Assembly: GCA_026413225.1 (NCBI GenBank)
Contig: CM048552.1
Location: 167,660,053 to 167,724,052 of the forward strand
DNA length: 64,000 nucleotides
Direction of reading: 5' to 3'
From: Otis tarda
Lineage: Eukaryota > Chordata > Aves > Otidiformes > Otididae
Shown: positions 24,960 to 38,016 of the stretch, one piece after another
Layout of the letters: every line of letters starts with the position of its first letter
Numbering within the stretch: position 1 is the stretch's first letter
Notes under the pieces: model-generated
Told to the model about the DNA's origin: nothing
Seen by the model: the letters and a program-made list of their open reading frames with translations, nothing else
Database searches by the model: none
Made by a program: the position numbers and the translations under genes

Positions 24960-25308
24960 TCATGGAATCATGGAATAGTTCGGGTTGGAAAGGACCTTCA
25001 AAGGTCATCTAGTTCAACCCCCCCTGCAAGGAGCAGGGACATCTACAACTAGATCAGGTTGCTCAGACCTCATCCAATCTGGTCTTGAATGTTTCCAGGG
25101 ATGGGGCATCCACCACCTCTCTGGGTAACCTGTTCCAGTGCTCCACCATCCTTATTGTGAATTTTCTTTTCCTTATATCAAGTCTGAATCTACCTCCCCC
25201 TATTTTAAAACCATTACCCCTCATCCTATCACAACAGGCCCTGCTAAAGAGTTTCTCCCTGTCTTTCTTATAAGCCCCCTTTAGGTACTGGAAAATATTT
25301 AGATCATT
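24960..25308 (-). mobile_element. CR1 LINE, 3' end
   Basis: It starts on the plus strand with 'tcatggaatcatggaat', the complement of the CR1 terminal octamer repeats. The conserved 'gttggaaaggaccttc', 'aaaggtcatctag' block follows, then the C-terminal ORF2 coding part (minus strand: RMVEHWNRLPREVVDAPSLE). It is 5'-truncated at about 350 bp, which is usual for CR1. Confidence 0.95.
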
Positions 25309-26217
25309 ATATTTAACATGTAAAAAAAAAAATACTATAAGCTCTGATTGTGTAAAACTAGTTGAATTAAAAGTAAAAAAAAAATTCATTTTGAGTAAGA
25401 CTGATTGATTACAGATTCTTCTTAGGATACTACTGTCTTAAGACAGGGATATTAGTGCCGTATGTCCTAAGAAGGAAAAGGAAATATAAAGCCATCTGAA
25501 TTGCTCATATCCCTGCTTTCTTGAACAACAATAATGCCAGTGTCTCAATAAGAGGTAAGGCTGAGAGTTAAATATAAACCCCATTGTTTCATGAAATACA
25601 AATAGACAGAAAGTGAAGATAAAGACACAGTATCAGGTCTTTAAGACACAATAAAGTTATCAAGGTACAAATTACTGTTTGACTGTTGGAGTTTGTCAGG
25701 AATGCCTTTAGAAACATTCCCAAGACAAAAGCAAGCAGTAATACATAGTGATGACTCTAAACTACTGAAAGACATTACTCTAGCATTTTTTGTTTCACAA
25801 CTGGTATCTTTGGGAAAGTACGAAGCCTCTGTACATCCAGTACAGATTCCAATTGTGGAAGACTAAGCAAACAAGTGTATGTTTAGAAGCTTTACACAAG
25901 AGGAACATAAATTGAAAACATCTGAGAGAATAATATTGCTGAACAGTTCCCCATGTAAACATTTTGTGTCAATTCCATATATTTTTCACAAGCAATAATA
26001 ATTGTTAATATTAGTTATTTTTAAATCACATTTCCTGTGATGTTCTTCAGTTTACTTTTCTGGTTTTATTTTTTTTAATTTTTAAATTTTTTTTTCAGCA
26101 ACATAACAATCCCAAAGTGTCAGCCATTTATAAAAATGAAATTTTTGACATTTTTTGAAATTTGGATAATTGTTCGTAAACCTTTATTAGAGATATAGGT
26201 AATTTATCATCATGAGA
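25309..26217. other. unique AT-rich sequence, no gene seen
   Basis: Nothing beyond short A/T runs is recognised. Confidence 0.5.
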
Positions 26218-26630
26218 TATCACAGAATCATAGAATGGTTAAGGTTGGAAGGGACCTTCAAAGGTCATCTAGTCCAACCTCCCTGCAAGGAGCAGGGACA
26301 TCTTCAACTACATCAGGCTGCTCAGAGCCCCACCCAGTCTGACCTTGAATGTTTCCAGGGATGGGGCATCTACCATGTCTCCGGACAATCTGTTCCATTG
26401 TTTCACCACCCTTATTGTAAAAAAATTCTTTTTGAATCTACCTCCTTCTATTTTGAAATCATTACCCCTGGTCCTATCACAACAGGCCCTGCTAAAATAT
26501 TTCTCTTTTAAGCTCCCTTTAAGTATTGAAAGGCTGCAGCAAGGACTCCCCAGAGCTTTCTCGTCTCCAGGCTGACATCTCTCGCAGCCTGTCTTCATAG
26601 AACACGTGCTCCAGGCCCTTGCATCTCAAA
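26218..26630 (-). mobile_element. CR1 LINE, 3' end
   Basis: The plus strand begins 'tcacagaatcatagaatgg', the octamer end of CR1, then the conserved 3' block. The minus-strand reading gives RVVKQWNRLSGDMVDAPSLE of the ORF2 C-terminus. It is truncated at the 5' side after about 410 bp. It is close in sequence to the copy at 24960-25308 but carries a small internal deletion near 26422. Confidence 0.95.
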
Positions 26631-27176
26631 TACAGTTTAAAAATATATTCTTAAAACCCCTAGACATCTCTGTATTATGTAAAATAAACATTTCATCCTC
26701 ACACTTTAACTGAACATGTTGTAGTAGGTGCATTACGCATGCAGGGATATTGAAAGAAAAATATAGATACATATACTCATATGAGTATATAGAAGGTTTC
26801 TATTTCTCCAGGTCAATCTGTCAATGACAGAAATGAAGAGCAAGGAGGTAGCACACATGATAGTTCATGGATTTTAAAAAAGTCCCTAATTTAATTATGG
26901 AACAATAATATAGGGGGAAAGAGAGAGAGAGCTTTATAACTAATGGGAATCTATTGAGGTTGAAGATGTGAAAGCTAGCTGGGATCTAGGTGAAATCTTG
27001 TATATCTCTGTTTTATTCTTTCTCCAGATTGCAGTTTTGTGAACAAGTGAGGCAGGAGTATGATAGACATCAGCTACATTTAGATTCTGAGGTCCTTACC
27101 ACAGAGATTCTACACTTTTTTGCTTAAATACACTAGGATACTCTCAAAAAACGATAAATTTATATATTCTACTAAA
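26631..27176. other. unique AT-rich sequence, no gene seen
   Basis: I recognise no feature in this stretch. A short GA run lies at about 26918-26933. Confidence 0.45.
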
Positions 27177-27280
27177 ATCTCCAGCAGGATGAGAAGGAAG
27201 AGAATTGGAAAGGTAAGAGTGAGAAAACTCACGGGTTGAGATAAGAACAGTTTAATAATTGAAATTAAATTAAGTGAAGA

Positions 27281-27311
<31 letters not shown>

Positions 27312-27767
27312 TAATGAAAAAGGAAAATAACAAAAGGAAAGAGAGAGAGGATAAAACCTAAGAAAAACAAATGATGCAAATGAAAAACAATTGCCCAACA
27401 CTAACTAACTAACCACTAACAATTGCCCACCACAAATGCCCAGCCACTTCCCAAGCAGCGACCCCCTGGCTAACTTCCTCCTCAGTTTATCTGCTGAGCA
27501 TGAAGTCATATGGTATGGAATATCTGTTTGGTCAGTTGAGGTCAGCTGTCCCAGTTATGTCTCCTCCCAGCTTTTGGTGCACCCCCAGCCTATTCGATGG
27601 TGGGATTGTGTGAGAAGTAGAAAAGGGCTTGACTCTGTCTAAGCACTGCTCAGCAATACCAAAGACATCCCTGAATTATCAACACTGTTTCTAGCACAAA
27701 ACTAAAACGCAGCCCCATCCTAGCTCCTCTGAAGAAAATTAACTCTACCTCAGCCAAAACCAGCACA
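27177..27767 (-). mobile_element. LTR, family 2, 3' edge truncated
   Basis: On the minus strand it begins TGTGCTGGTTTTGGCTGAGG (at 27767), the same start as 62027. It continues through 'gctgagcagtgcttagacagag' (about 27637) to a region matching the polyadenylation end of that copy. The last few dozen bases of the LTR 3' end are not recognisable. An (AAT)n microsatellite (about 27282-27310) has grown inside it. Confidence 0.8.
27282..27310. repeat. (AAT)n microsatellite
   Basis: About nine AAT units lie inside the family 2 LTR. Confidence 0.85.
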
Positions 27768-29178
27768 ATTTGCCTTTGAGGTTTTTTGTTTTGTTTTGTT
27801 TTGTTTTTCTTTAAAGAAAAATACATGAGCTCATCTTCTGATTCCGCTGATAAAAAGCTTTCACGAAATACATATAAAGAAATCAACATGTTCAGAATTG
27901 TATTAAGTATACATTATACAATTCCAGCTGTCAAGCACATACTTGGCCATTTTCAAGACCTGAAATCTTTATCAATTCAATACGAGGTCAATGGAAGGAC
28001 AAATACCCATCTCCAGAACTAAACTGCTCTCTATTTATTACTCTAGTGATGAGATTCCTATTCAAATTCTTAACACTGTTAATATCCTCAGAAAAGGATA
28101 ATAATTATAAGTGACTTAGAATGATCTGTCAGTTTGAAAATGTAATGGATTTGATACATGCATCCTACATCAGTTATGCATATTTAAACATTGATTTTTA
28201 ACACTTATGAAGGTTAATGCTGAAGTATAATTATGACAACTTACAAGTTAAATAACTTGCTATCTCATGACTGATTATTGAATTTCTAATGAACATTTCC
28301 TTTAAAAAGGAATACAATCAACAGTTCTTGCCCCAGAATATTTTGACCATTTCAGTTCATGCAAGTGAACTGTGGCAAATAGGTGAAAAACATACTTCGT
28401 AGCTTCTAGCTATTAAACTGCAACTCTCACAACTCACTAGTTCTGATTATGACAAGGAATTTGACTTTAAGCAAAACTTAACATGCAGCTATTGTTTTGC
28501 ACTTTTTAAAGGAAAAAAAGAGTAAAGGTGTGTGTTGTGGAGTTACACTTACTTAATGGATATGCTATTAATACAATAATTGCATTTTATGCATTTATGA
28601 CTCTGCTTTAACATAATTAATATAAATTTTAAAATATTCTTCAAAATTTCCTCAGATTTCAGATCCAACAAAGTATAGATTTTCACTTATTTTTTTTTTA
28701 GTAAATAAATGGCAGAATATTTTGAGATATCTCTAAATCGTATTTTTTTCTTTTTAAAACAAGTTTTTAAGGTCATAATTACTGGTGAATATAGAGGTAA
28801 AAAAAAAGCTGTTTACCAGTTTTAATTTAGAGAGGCTTTTCTGAGGCAGTCACAAGAAGGTACAAAATAATTCTGATGAATTTCAGTACAGAGTTCATAA
28901 CTAGTTTTGTCACTTGAATCACAGCAAGGATGTTTTCAAAGGCGCTGTGACTGGACATATTAAAAAGAAAAATACACAAAATTAGAACTGGTATTTTAGA
29001 AAGAACAAGTGGTTTAAAATTTATAAATAGTAACAGGTCACAACTGATGAACTGTCTCACAGACATTCCCTCATTTACATATTCATACTGGAATTCAAGT
29101 ATTACCATAAGAAAACTCTCCAAAATGTTTTATTCAGATCATTTCTATTCTTGCAATATAATAAGCTCCATAGCTGCA
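27768..29178. other. unique AT-rich sequence, no gene seen
   Basis: A short TTTTG repeat (about 27783-27807) sits next to the LTR. The rest is unique and AT-rich, with no recognised motif. Confidence 0.5.
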
Positions 29179-30295
29179 TGTTCTGGTTTTATTTAGTGAG
29201 GGGGAGCTACAGTGGTAGCTTCTGTAAGAAGCTTCTAGAAGTAGTTTCCCCTTTGTCCGGTGGACTCCAGTGGACCTAGGGTGGACCTGCTGCTGGGCAG
29301 GGCTGAGCCAGTTGTTGACAGAATGTGCAGTGATAATACCTCTGTAATAACGTATTTAAGGAGAAAAACAGGAAGAAAAAAAAAAAAGTGAAGATGTGAA
29401 GAAGCTGAGCAGGGGCAGAGAAGAGGAGGCGCGAGCCTTGTCGGTCTTGCAGCCCTCACCCTCTGGCCTCCTGCTGGGCAGCCGTCTGGGCCTGACTCAG
29501 CCCAGCCCAGCTGCAAGAAGTGGAAAGAAGATGTGAAGAGAACCTGAGAGGTGTCTGCCTGCCTGTTGTGAAGAATTTGTTTTGAGAGGAATGGCTGCAG
29601 ACACCAAGGTCAGTGAAGAAGGAGGAGTAATGCTGCTCCTGGCCAGAATTCCCCTTCAGCCTGTGGTGATGACCATGGTGAAGCAGGTTGTCCCCCTGCA
29701 GCCCGTGGAGGTCCATGGAGGAGCAGAGATCGAGCTGCAGCCTGTGGAGGACACCACATTGGGGCAGGTGGATGCCTGAAGGAGGCTGTGGCCTCTGGAG
29801 GCCCCATTGGGGCAGCTATTCTGGAGGGACTGCACCCTGTGGAAGAGATGACCCACGCTGGAGCAGTTTCACAAAGGACTGTGGGAGGGACCCCACGCTA
29901 CAGCAGGGAAGGAATGTGAGTTCTTCCTCTGACAATGAAGCAGCGGCATAAAACAACATGTGATGAACTGACCACAACCCCCATTACCTCTTCCCACCCT
30001 GTTCCGCTCGGGGGGAGGAAGGTAGTAGAGATAATGTTAAGCCCAGGAGGAGGGAGGGGTGGGGGAGAGGTTATCTTTTTCTCTGTCTCATTATCCTGCT
30101 TTGATTTTAGTAATAAAACAATAGTTTTCCCCAAGTCAAGTTGCCCGTAGTTGCCCGTAACGGTAACTTTAAGGATTTCTCCCTGTCCTTATCTCAAACC
30201 TCAAGCCTTTTTTCTTATATAATATCCCCCTATTCTCTCGGGGGCGGGGGTGGGAGTGAGAGAGAGATTGCGGAGTCTGGTCCCAATCGGGGACA
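29179..30295 (+). mobile_element. solo LTR, family 1, 1.12 kb
   Basis: It begins TGTTCTGGTTTTATT and ends CAATCGGGGACA. In this orientation a TATA box (tatttaa, 29353-29359) and a poly(A) signal (AATAAA, 30112-30117) are in the LTR order, fixing sense as plus. Full-length homology is to 1287-2425 and 6431-7589. The distance from TATA to AATAAA is about 750 bp, so the transcribed R part would be unusually long if both signals are used. No matching target duplication is seen at the edges. Confidence 0.85.
29582..29779 (+). other. small LTR-borne ORF with LQP repeats
   Basis: A 65-codon frame, sense to the LTR and downstream of its TATA box, starts at an ATG giving MRGMAADTKVSEEGG and ends GQVDA. 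Three repeats start LQP. The start codon, stop codon and nearly every residue match the frame at 1803-2006, although the two copies differ in length by two codons. No known domain is recognised. Confidence 0.3.
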
Positions 30296-30718
30296 TATTT
30301 TATATTTATGTGATCTCCATATATCATCTAAACTAAGCAAAGACAGAATATATTAATATTGAGAAAGAGTATTTTCTAACAATGTTTTGTATGATGTCTT
30401 TAATTAAGTTAAAAAATAATCATAAAAATATTTTAAGTTTGGCAATTAAAATTCTCTGCCAATAATCACTGGACGTATTGCTAACAGAAGCAATTCAAAG
30501 CTTACATAACAAATTGCTCCACCATGTTACTCAGACAGAAATGAGAAATATCATATCAACATCCCAAGGGAGAGACCCTCTGTCTCTCCTAAGTTGGGGC
30601 CTTCATTTGAAAATATTAACAGTAGTACAATAAAAACAGACCTAAAGTATCCAATTCCTGACATAGAACGAATACTTTGAGTAGTATTAAAAGTTACATT
30701 GAAATAGATATTGAAATA
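30296..30718. other. unique sequence, no gene seen
   Basis: Short AT-rich spacer between two LTRs. I recognise nothing in it. Confidence 0.45.
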
Positions 30719-31622
30719 TGCAGTGGATTAACCTTGCCTGGTTGCCAGATCCCCATCCAGTCTCTCTCTCACTCCCCCTCCTCAGTAGGAAGCGGAGAGA
30801 AAATAAGATTGCAAAACTTATGGGTCAAAATAAAGAGAGGGAGATCTGCTTCCATTTACCAGCATGAGTGAAAGAGACTCAACATACAGCAAGTTTAATT
30901 TATTGCTAATTAAAATAGATCTAGATGGTTGGAAACAAAACCAAAATCATGTTCCCACCCACACACTCATCTTTCCCTAACTCAATTTCAATCCTCCACT
31001 TCCAACTCTTCTACCTACCCTCTGCCAAGAGGGGAGTAGGATGTTGTGGTCAGTCCATAACAGTTGCTCTCTGCTGCTCCTTCTTTTTTTTTTTACACAT
31101 TTGTCTAGCTCCTGTGTGGATTCTTTCTATAGGCTTCAATCCTTCAGGATAAACCTGCTCCAGAGTAGGTCCTCCATGGGCTACAGTTCCTGTCAGAAGA
31201 ATCTGCTTCAGTGTGGGCTCTCAGCAGACCACAGTTCCTTCAGGAAATATCCCCTTGCTTTGGTGTGTGGGCTGCAATGTGTTTATCTGCTCTGGTGTGG
31301 TTCCCTCCACGGGCTGCAGAGGAATCTCTTCTCTAGTGCCTGCAGCACCTCCTACCCCTCCTTCCTCTCTGACTTTGGTGTTCTCAGAGCCCTTTCTCAC
31401 ATTTTTTTCCTCACTTCTCACTGCTTTTAAAGCATTTTGCCCTTTTTAAAAATATGTTTGCCCAGAGGTGCCACCAGCTTGTCTAATGGGCTCAGCTATG
31501 TCCTGCGGCAGGTCCGTTGTGGAGTCCGCTGGAAGCAGCTGTATCCAGCATGTGGCAGCCCCTGGCCTTTACTCACAGAGGGCACCCCTGCTGCTCCCTG
31601 TTACCAGCACTTGCCATCTACA
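30719..31622 (-). mobile_element. diverged LTR, related to family 1
   Basis: On the minus strand it begins TGTAGATGGCAAGTGCTGG and ends near GGTTAATCCACTGCA. It shares segment order with family 1: AT-rich edge, pyrimidine tract (on plus), 'tccatgggctacag' and 'ccacgggctgcagaggaat' repeats, and the 'cctctctgactttggtg' block. It is more diverged. The homologous minus-strand frame (31221-31421) still contains TKVREEGG followed by IPLQPV but has lost most repeats. Edges are approximate. Confidence 0.65.
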
Positions 31623-34600
31623 CCGAGTATAAAATAAAATGATGTCTTGATGAAAGTTACAAATAAAAGAAAAAGATCAAAATTTCATTGTATTTAGAAT
31701 ATTAGCATAAAATAAACAGCAATAAAAAGTGACAGCGTGATCAAGTATTTTTGATTTAGAAAGCTATACTCACATAGAATCACTGCAAAGTAAGTAGAGA
31801 TTCTGATAAAGGGGAATGGATATGTCAAGAACTGCAAATAGTAGAAGAAGTGTAAGTTGTAAGAAAAAAAAATTGGCATAAGGGATCATTTTTCTATTGC
31901 ATCTTTTTATTCAATAATAAACTCTTTCTTTCTTTAAAAGGAATTATTTTAAATCAGGCATACCAGCAAGGTAATATGATTACTGGGAAGCTAATAATAA
32001 AAACCAAGAGTTTCTAATTTAGAACTTCAGAGACATTATCAACACAGAGCATGTATGAAAATGGCCTTTATACATATACATGTAGACATATAGGCACATG
32101 TGAACACGTATACACACAACTATCTGATGTAGATGGAGTCTAGCCTGGTTTAGGCACCTAACTTTTTCCACCCATCTGAATAAATTGTCTGTGTTCCCTA
32201 GGATGTTAGTGAAGGTCTGTTTACATCTTCTTAAACCTTCATGGTTTGCCTAAGGATTAGGCACTTAAAATCAATGCCTATAGTTTTCCCTGGTTTCTTC
32301 AAGCACAATATTGGGAAACAAATCTTGCAAACAAATTAGAAAATTGTCAATCTATCTGATAAATAAATAAAAAAACCCTCATATAGGTCCTAGGAGAGTG
32401 TCCAAATGCTGTGCAAAACAACAAAAAAAAAAGTATCAAGCAAAGTACAGGAAAGATTGCTTTATTATACATTAACTTTCAAAATTTCTCTTCTTCCCTC
32501 CCCCCACTTCCTCCCCCCTTGATATTCTGTGGACAGTGGACTAACTTTAACAGCTGGAATTGAATAAAGAGCAACTTTACCTGAATATTTTATCAGCTGG
32601 TGAGCAGCATATGTGGGAGCTCCCAATCTACTTACATAAAGAAAGTAAAGCCCATTTCTTTCATTTTTGGAGCTAAATTCTGCAACCAACAAGCATAGTG
32701 TCTTCCTCGTGCTATATTCTATGAATTGTAGTAACTGTTCCCACTGAGAACTCTGTTTAGTTTATTAAACACACCTTGCAACTTACATACCATTCTATCT
32801 TAAATGCAAATGGCCTTAAGTAGAATACAGCTGAATAGATGGTTTGCTCAATCAAAGCAGCAAATGTCAATGGAAATGATGTCCCCAAAATTTTGCATTC
32901 TTTATTACTATGGCAGAGAAGCAACAAAGGAAGATAATTTTTGTGATGGGAAGAAACTGATGTGGGCCAAAACATGATTGTTCCACTCACAGCTAGAATT
33001 AAGTATGCAGCTACTCCCTGTGAATGTGATCAGATTATTTAAATTTAACTTTCATATAGCCCATGAATCTTAAATTAGTTTAATTTCTATGAATAACAGT
33101 CTCTCAGGAAGCTCTGAACATTTTCTTAAGATATTAAGGTCCCTCTTTTTTTTTTTTCCTACTTCTCCTTGTATTGCTATTTCTCCTATAAAAGAGAAAA
33201 GATACTTAGTATAAAATCTGAGCATATAGACTACAACACTTTTTTTTTATTTGAGTACTTGAAGTTAACAAACAGAGCAGTAGTTTCCAGTATAGATACT
33301 GAACAGTAACAGATAATGTTTCTGTTAATTCATAAAGTAAAAAAAAAAAGTTAATGATTGAATCCTTGAGAACAGCAAGAGAAAGAGAAGAAAATTACTG
33401 TAATTTACAGATAAATTATCAATTAGTTTATTGTAACAAAAACTTAATTCACATATTACACCAACAGGTAGAAGTTCCTAAAGTTAGTTTTTCTAAGAAA
33501 AATATCGCTATATCTGTCAGTATAAACTCCTTTTCCCAGAAGCAGTAGTCTGTAGGAAAAAATGCTATGAATGATTGCATCAGAATCTCATGACAAATTA
33601 TCTGCTGTACAGTGTTTAAAAAAGTTTGTATCAAAAAATTTTGCATTCAAATTTGTACAAATCAATTAATTCTACTGATTTTTAATATAATCAAATGGAT
33701 TTACAGGAGAATGCTGAACAGTATATTAAGAATTGTAATAAAAAATATTTTCTTTTAAAAATATGATTATTTTTTTGTTTGCATCTTATAGTTTCCCTTT
33801 AATTCCAGTCTGAACCCGTATTTTTTGTGTATGCCTGTTGAATTTACATATAGAACAGCCAATTATTAAATTGATTGTTTGTTAAAAAGGCCAGAGATCA
33901 AAATAATGTATACATTATTATACGGTTTTAATATTTTACTCACTGCTGTCTGGTCACTTAATGTAATTGCATCTATATCTTCAATCTCTCCCTTCCACAA
34001 CTAAAATATCAAAGATTAAACAGATTCATCCATTTATATTTCAATAGTTACACGGAATAAAGTGTAACATCTAAACTTTTAAAACAGCTATCTAAACAAT
34101 GATCTTAAATCAAATAATTGATGAATACTGTCTACCCATGTCCTTTTTTGCAGTAGTATGGTAGTTAGTGGTTTCCTAATATATGTATATGTGTGTCCAA
34201 TATACATTATGAACTGTAAAATGAATTGTATACAGCAATGTGGAAGATCCTTGATATTTCTTGCCAGTAAAGAATACAACTCAAATGAAAAGGAAATGTT
34301 GTTTACCTTGGTCCATTCAGTTTTAAATAAAAAAAAAAAAACTAGGAATGCAAATATAGTAAAAGTGTCATTAAAAACCGTGTAGATGTCCACTTGCAAT
34401 CATTTCCTTCCTCTTCAATTCCTGTCACAATCACGGCTCACTGATTCACAATTTAATGGTCTAGTGTCTCTTTTCATTTTAATTCACAGTTTTCAGCCTG
34501 GTAGCAGCCAACTCTGAAAGCTTTAAAGCTCTAAACCTACATGACTCATAGATCTTAATGGTTCCATCCACAAACTAGCAATTTCTTATTTCTGTCAGCT

Positions 34601-35639
34601 AGTCTTTCATCAGAATTCAGTCTCAGATGGTAATTGTCTAGAACGCACTGTGTGCTATTGCTTTAGTTAAATTCTCTTGTCTTCTTTTCTAAGGTATAGC
34701 AAGTGTCAGGTCTTGCTTTTTATGCTGAAAGGGACAGATTAAACAAACAAGTAAGCAAGGAAACAAAAAATAGCCATAGATGCCTCCAGCTGGACTTTAA
34801 GCTATATTCTTTGTATTTTATTAGTGAAGTCCAAAATCATGGCATACCTCCCATATACAAAAAATGTACACATTAATGTCTGGCTAGTCATGACTACACC
34901 TATATAATGTAGTTGTTTTGCCAACAGAATGCTGAAGTGGCCTTTCTGTGCTTATCTGGGAACACAGGAGGCTTAACAGAGCTAAGTCAATAATTATTTC
35001 AAGAATCACAAATCAGAAACTTTCCTACTTTGTTTCCCTTAGTAAGGAATCCATTAAACACTCAGAGTATTCATATTCTAAATGAGCAAGTATCCCACAA
35101 GTATCCTCTAAATCACTTGTAATACAGCTGAAATAGTCACCCAGTGACTATTAATGACAACATTTAATTCTTGCTTTACATTTTACCTCACTCAGTTATA
35201 TGAACTAATATGTAATAGGTCATTGAGAACAAGATAGAAAAAAAAGAATGGTAATTAAAGATGTGTGGATATATTCAGAATATAAAGAATTGTTATTTGG
35301 GTTTGTATCAAGGATAAATGATGCAAGATTTATCTGATGGAACTTTTTTTCCAAGTAAAAGTTACAAATTCCATACACTTTTAACAAGTGTGATTTAAGC
35401 CTAGTAGCAAGCCTGCTCAACCATCAAGTCTTTAGTTTTAAAATCTTGCCAATTTTATCAATTAATTCTCCTTAAATCAGTGCTGATGGAATTAAGAGTC
35501 TAATTTTAAGAGCTTTTTTTTTTTGAGTATACTAACATTAATTTTAAAATTAATTACAGAATCACAAAACCATGATTTTAGAGAGTGATTTTATGGTATG
35601 ATCTGGCATAAACAGTGAGAAGCTATCATTGCTATAAAT
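31623..35639. other. unique AT-rich sequence, about 4 kb, no gene seen
   Basis: No repeat family or coding signal is recognised. The stretch holds only A/T runs, for example near 33149 and 34329. Confidence 0.5.
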
Positions 35640-35850
35640 TTATAGGATCACAGGCATGTTGGAAGTGACCTCAAGAAGTGTCCATTCCAATCTCTTATTC
35701 AAAGCAGGGGCAGGTCTGACCCTTGCTCAGGACTTTATGCAATCAGGTCTTGAAAATCTCCCATGGCAGAGAACATCCCAGTGTGCCAATGTCACATGAT
35801 TATTCTACAGGAACATCTCTTCTAAAGGCCTGTATGTAAAATGTAAAATG
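35640..35850 (-). mobile_element. old CR1 3' fragment
   Basis: 'tataggatcacaggcatgttgg' followed by 'aagtgacctcaagaagtg' and 'ccttgctcaggactttatgc' matches, in degraded form, the complement of the CR1 3' block. The distal part (about 35770-35850) is only weakly similar. Confidence 0.6.
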
Positions 35851-38016
35851 CTTTAGTTTCCTGCTAAAATTCAATGTTTGATCATCATTAACAAAAACAA
35901 AACCAAATCAAAAGCCAAACCAAAACCAAAGTAGGTATCATCACCTATGTCCTCATACATTTCTAAAAATCATAGTAATCACAAATACTATAAAACTATG
36001 ACTGTTAGCTTCAGAATCCACGATGATGCTCAAGGAATAAAAAAAAATATACTTTAATGTTGCTAAGAAAAAATTGGTTAGAAATTGCTTCCTGATTTCC
36101 CTTGTTGAGAATGAAGTACAAGACATTCAGACTCATTAATAGTGATTTTAATAAAGTCATCTAATTGATTCAGAAGTGGAAAATGTAGAAAAATTTATTG
36201 GGGACTCTTTTAAAAGTGCTTATGTTTGCTTTCTTAACACTGATACTAGCAGCTGAAGAACACTCATGTATTTTTCCCATAAGTAATCAGCAAAAGAGAG
36301 AAAGCACAGATAGTCTGAATATATATTTAGATTTACATGCAAATGATTATCTTTCTTTTTCTAAGTGTCTCACTCTTCCTATTTTGCCTAGTCTATTGCT
36401 TTGTGCTATGAATATGTAATGTTTCAATTTCACAGATTTAGAAAAATTATAGTTTTGACAAAGTCCATTTTTATTGCAGTCACAGAGCCTAACTAAGTGC
36501 AGAGAATATTCCCAGATCTATCATTAAACTTCAGGGGATGGAGTTGAGGGAATTTCATAATGAAAAAAAATGGTTTACTAAAACACATTTTATTTGGTAA
36601 ACATCAGAAGAAATAGAGAAAATAATGGAGAAACACTAGGCATTGAAACAACGGTATTATCATCCAGAGAAAAAGCTAAGAAAGAGTTTTTTTGTGTAAG
36701 TACTATTTTAACACTGGGTTTGAATGTTAGTTGAAAAAGGTTCTTGTAGCTATAAGGACTGAAATTATTACTTTTGTGAGACTTCTCCAATGTTAAAACA
36801 AAGAGGACTATTTCTAAATAAACAGAATACAGTTAAATTGCAGTCTGATTCTTCTTTTCATAGGCTCTTAACTAACTACCCATGCAAATGAAAGACAGGA
36901 TCCTTATTATCAGTATCTTTATTAATCTAACTGAGGTTATAATTTAGACTACATTATGGATAAGCAAATATTTCTACAATTGAGAGTTGTAATAAAAGGA
37001 ATGTAATCTGTGTTTGGGGATGAAAAAAAAACTTGTCATGCTATACTGAAGATTTCTGAAGATAAAAATCATAGCTCAATCTACAGAAGTCATGATAAAG
37101 CAAAGAGGAAGGAGGCATGATGTAGTAAAGGTAGCATTATATTGTCTTCTATTCAGATTGATAAAGCTGATCTATTCAGATTGATAATCAACTGAGTTAA
37201 AAAAAAATAAACAGCCTAAGGTATGTGTCATGTAGCTATGGGGGCTCTTTTCACAAACTTCTCTCTTGAGAGGGCTTCTTGTGTTGCTTTGATTTGAGTT
37301 TGGGATTTTTTTTTGGGGGGGTGGGGTGGGTTGGGTTTTTTTTTTTGCTTTTTAGATTATGATTTTTTGAAGTGCTGAAAACTAGTAATAAGTTTGAAGT
37401 CATTTATCAAGAAACCACTAAGAAAAATTAAAACTAATACTCCCTAAATACTTACTAAGTAAAAAAAAACCAACCAAGAACAACAACAACAAAAAACAAA
37501 CAAACAAACAAACCTAAAAAAAGGAGGTAATTTGTAAGGCAGTTTATAGAGCTTCAGTGAGGCTCAAGAGTTATATTAGACTATGTGGCAATCTGCTGTG
37601 AACCACCAATGCCCCGCCAAGCTACTCTGCTTGTTCAATACAGAACCATACAAGATATTTTCTATTTATGAAAACATAGTATGCAATAAAAGTACCAGTA
37701 CTTCCTTCAGCGAGGTTTATTACGAAGGTCCCAGAACTTGAGTCCTGCCAGCAGCATTTATTTTCACTTTCTTTCTGATACCTTACTTGGATGAACAGCT
37801 TAGGAGTTGGAGGAACACTAGGTCTATGTTTTGGTGAAATTTTGATCTTTGTCTTTTGAAGTCAGAACAGGATAATGTGGTTTTTTTCCATTTTTTCCCA
37901 GTGTGATTCAATGAGAATGACATATATATCCCTTGGGGTCTGGAAAATATGGCTTTATGTAATAGCTCCTTTTTAGTCAATGGATGTTTTTCTTTTGTCT
38001 CCTCTAAAATTGAGAG
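35851..38016. other. unique AT-rich sequence with a G-quadruplex motif
   Basis: No gene is seen. A G-rich motif (37315-37335) and a CAAC/CAAA tract (about 37478-37513) are the only notable parts. The last five bases (38012-38016, gagag) are the left target duplication of the provirus. Confidence 0.55.
37315..37335 (+). other. G-quadruplex-forming motif
   Basis: Four runs of at least three G are separated by 1-2 T (G7 or more, GGGG, GGG, GGG), flanked by T9 and T11. This meets the usual G3+N1-7 rule for an intramolecular quadruplex. Confidence 0.7.
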
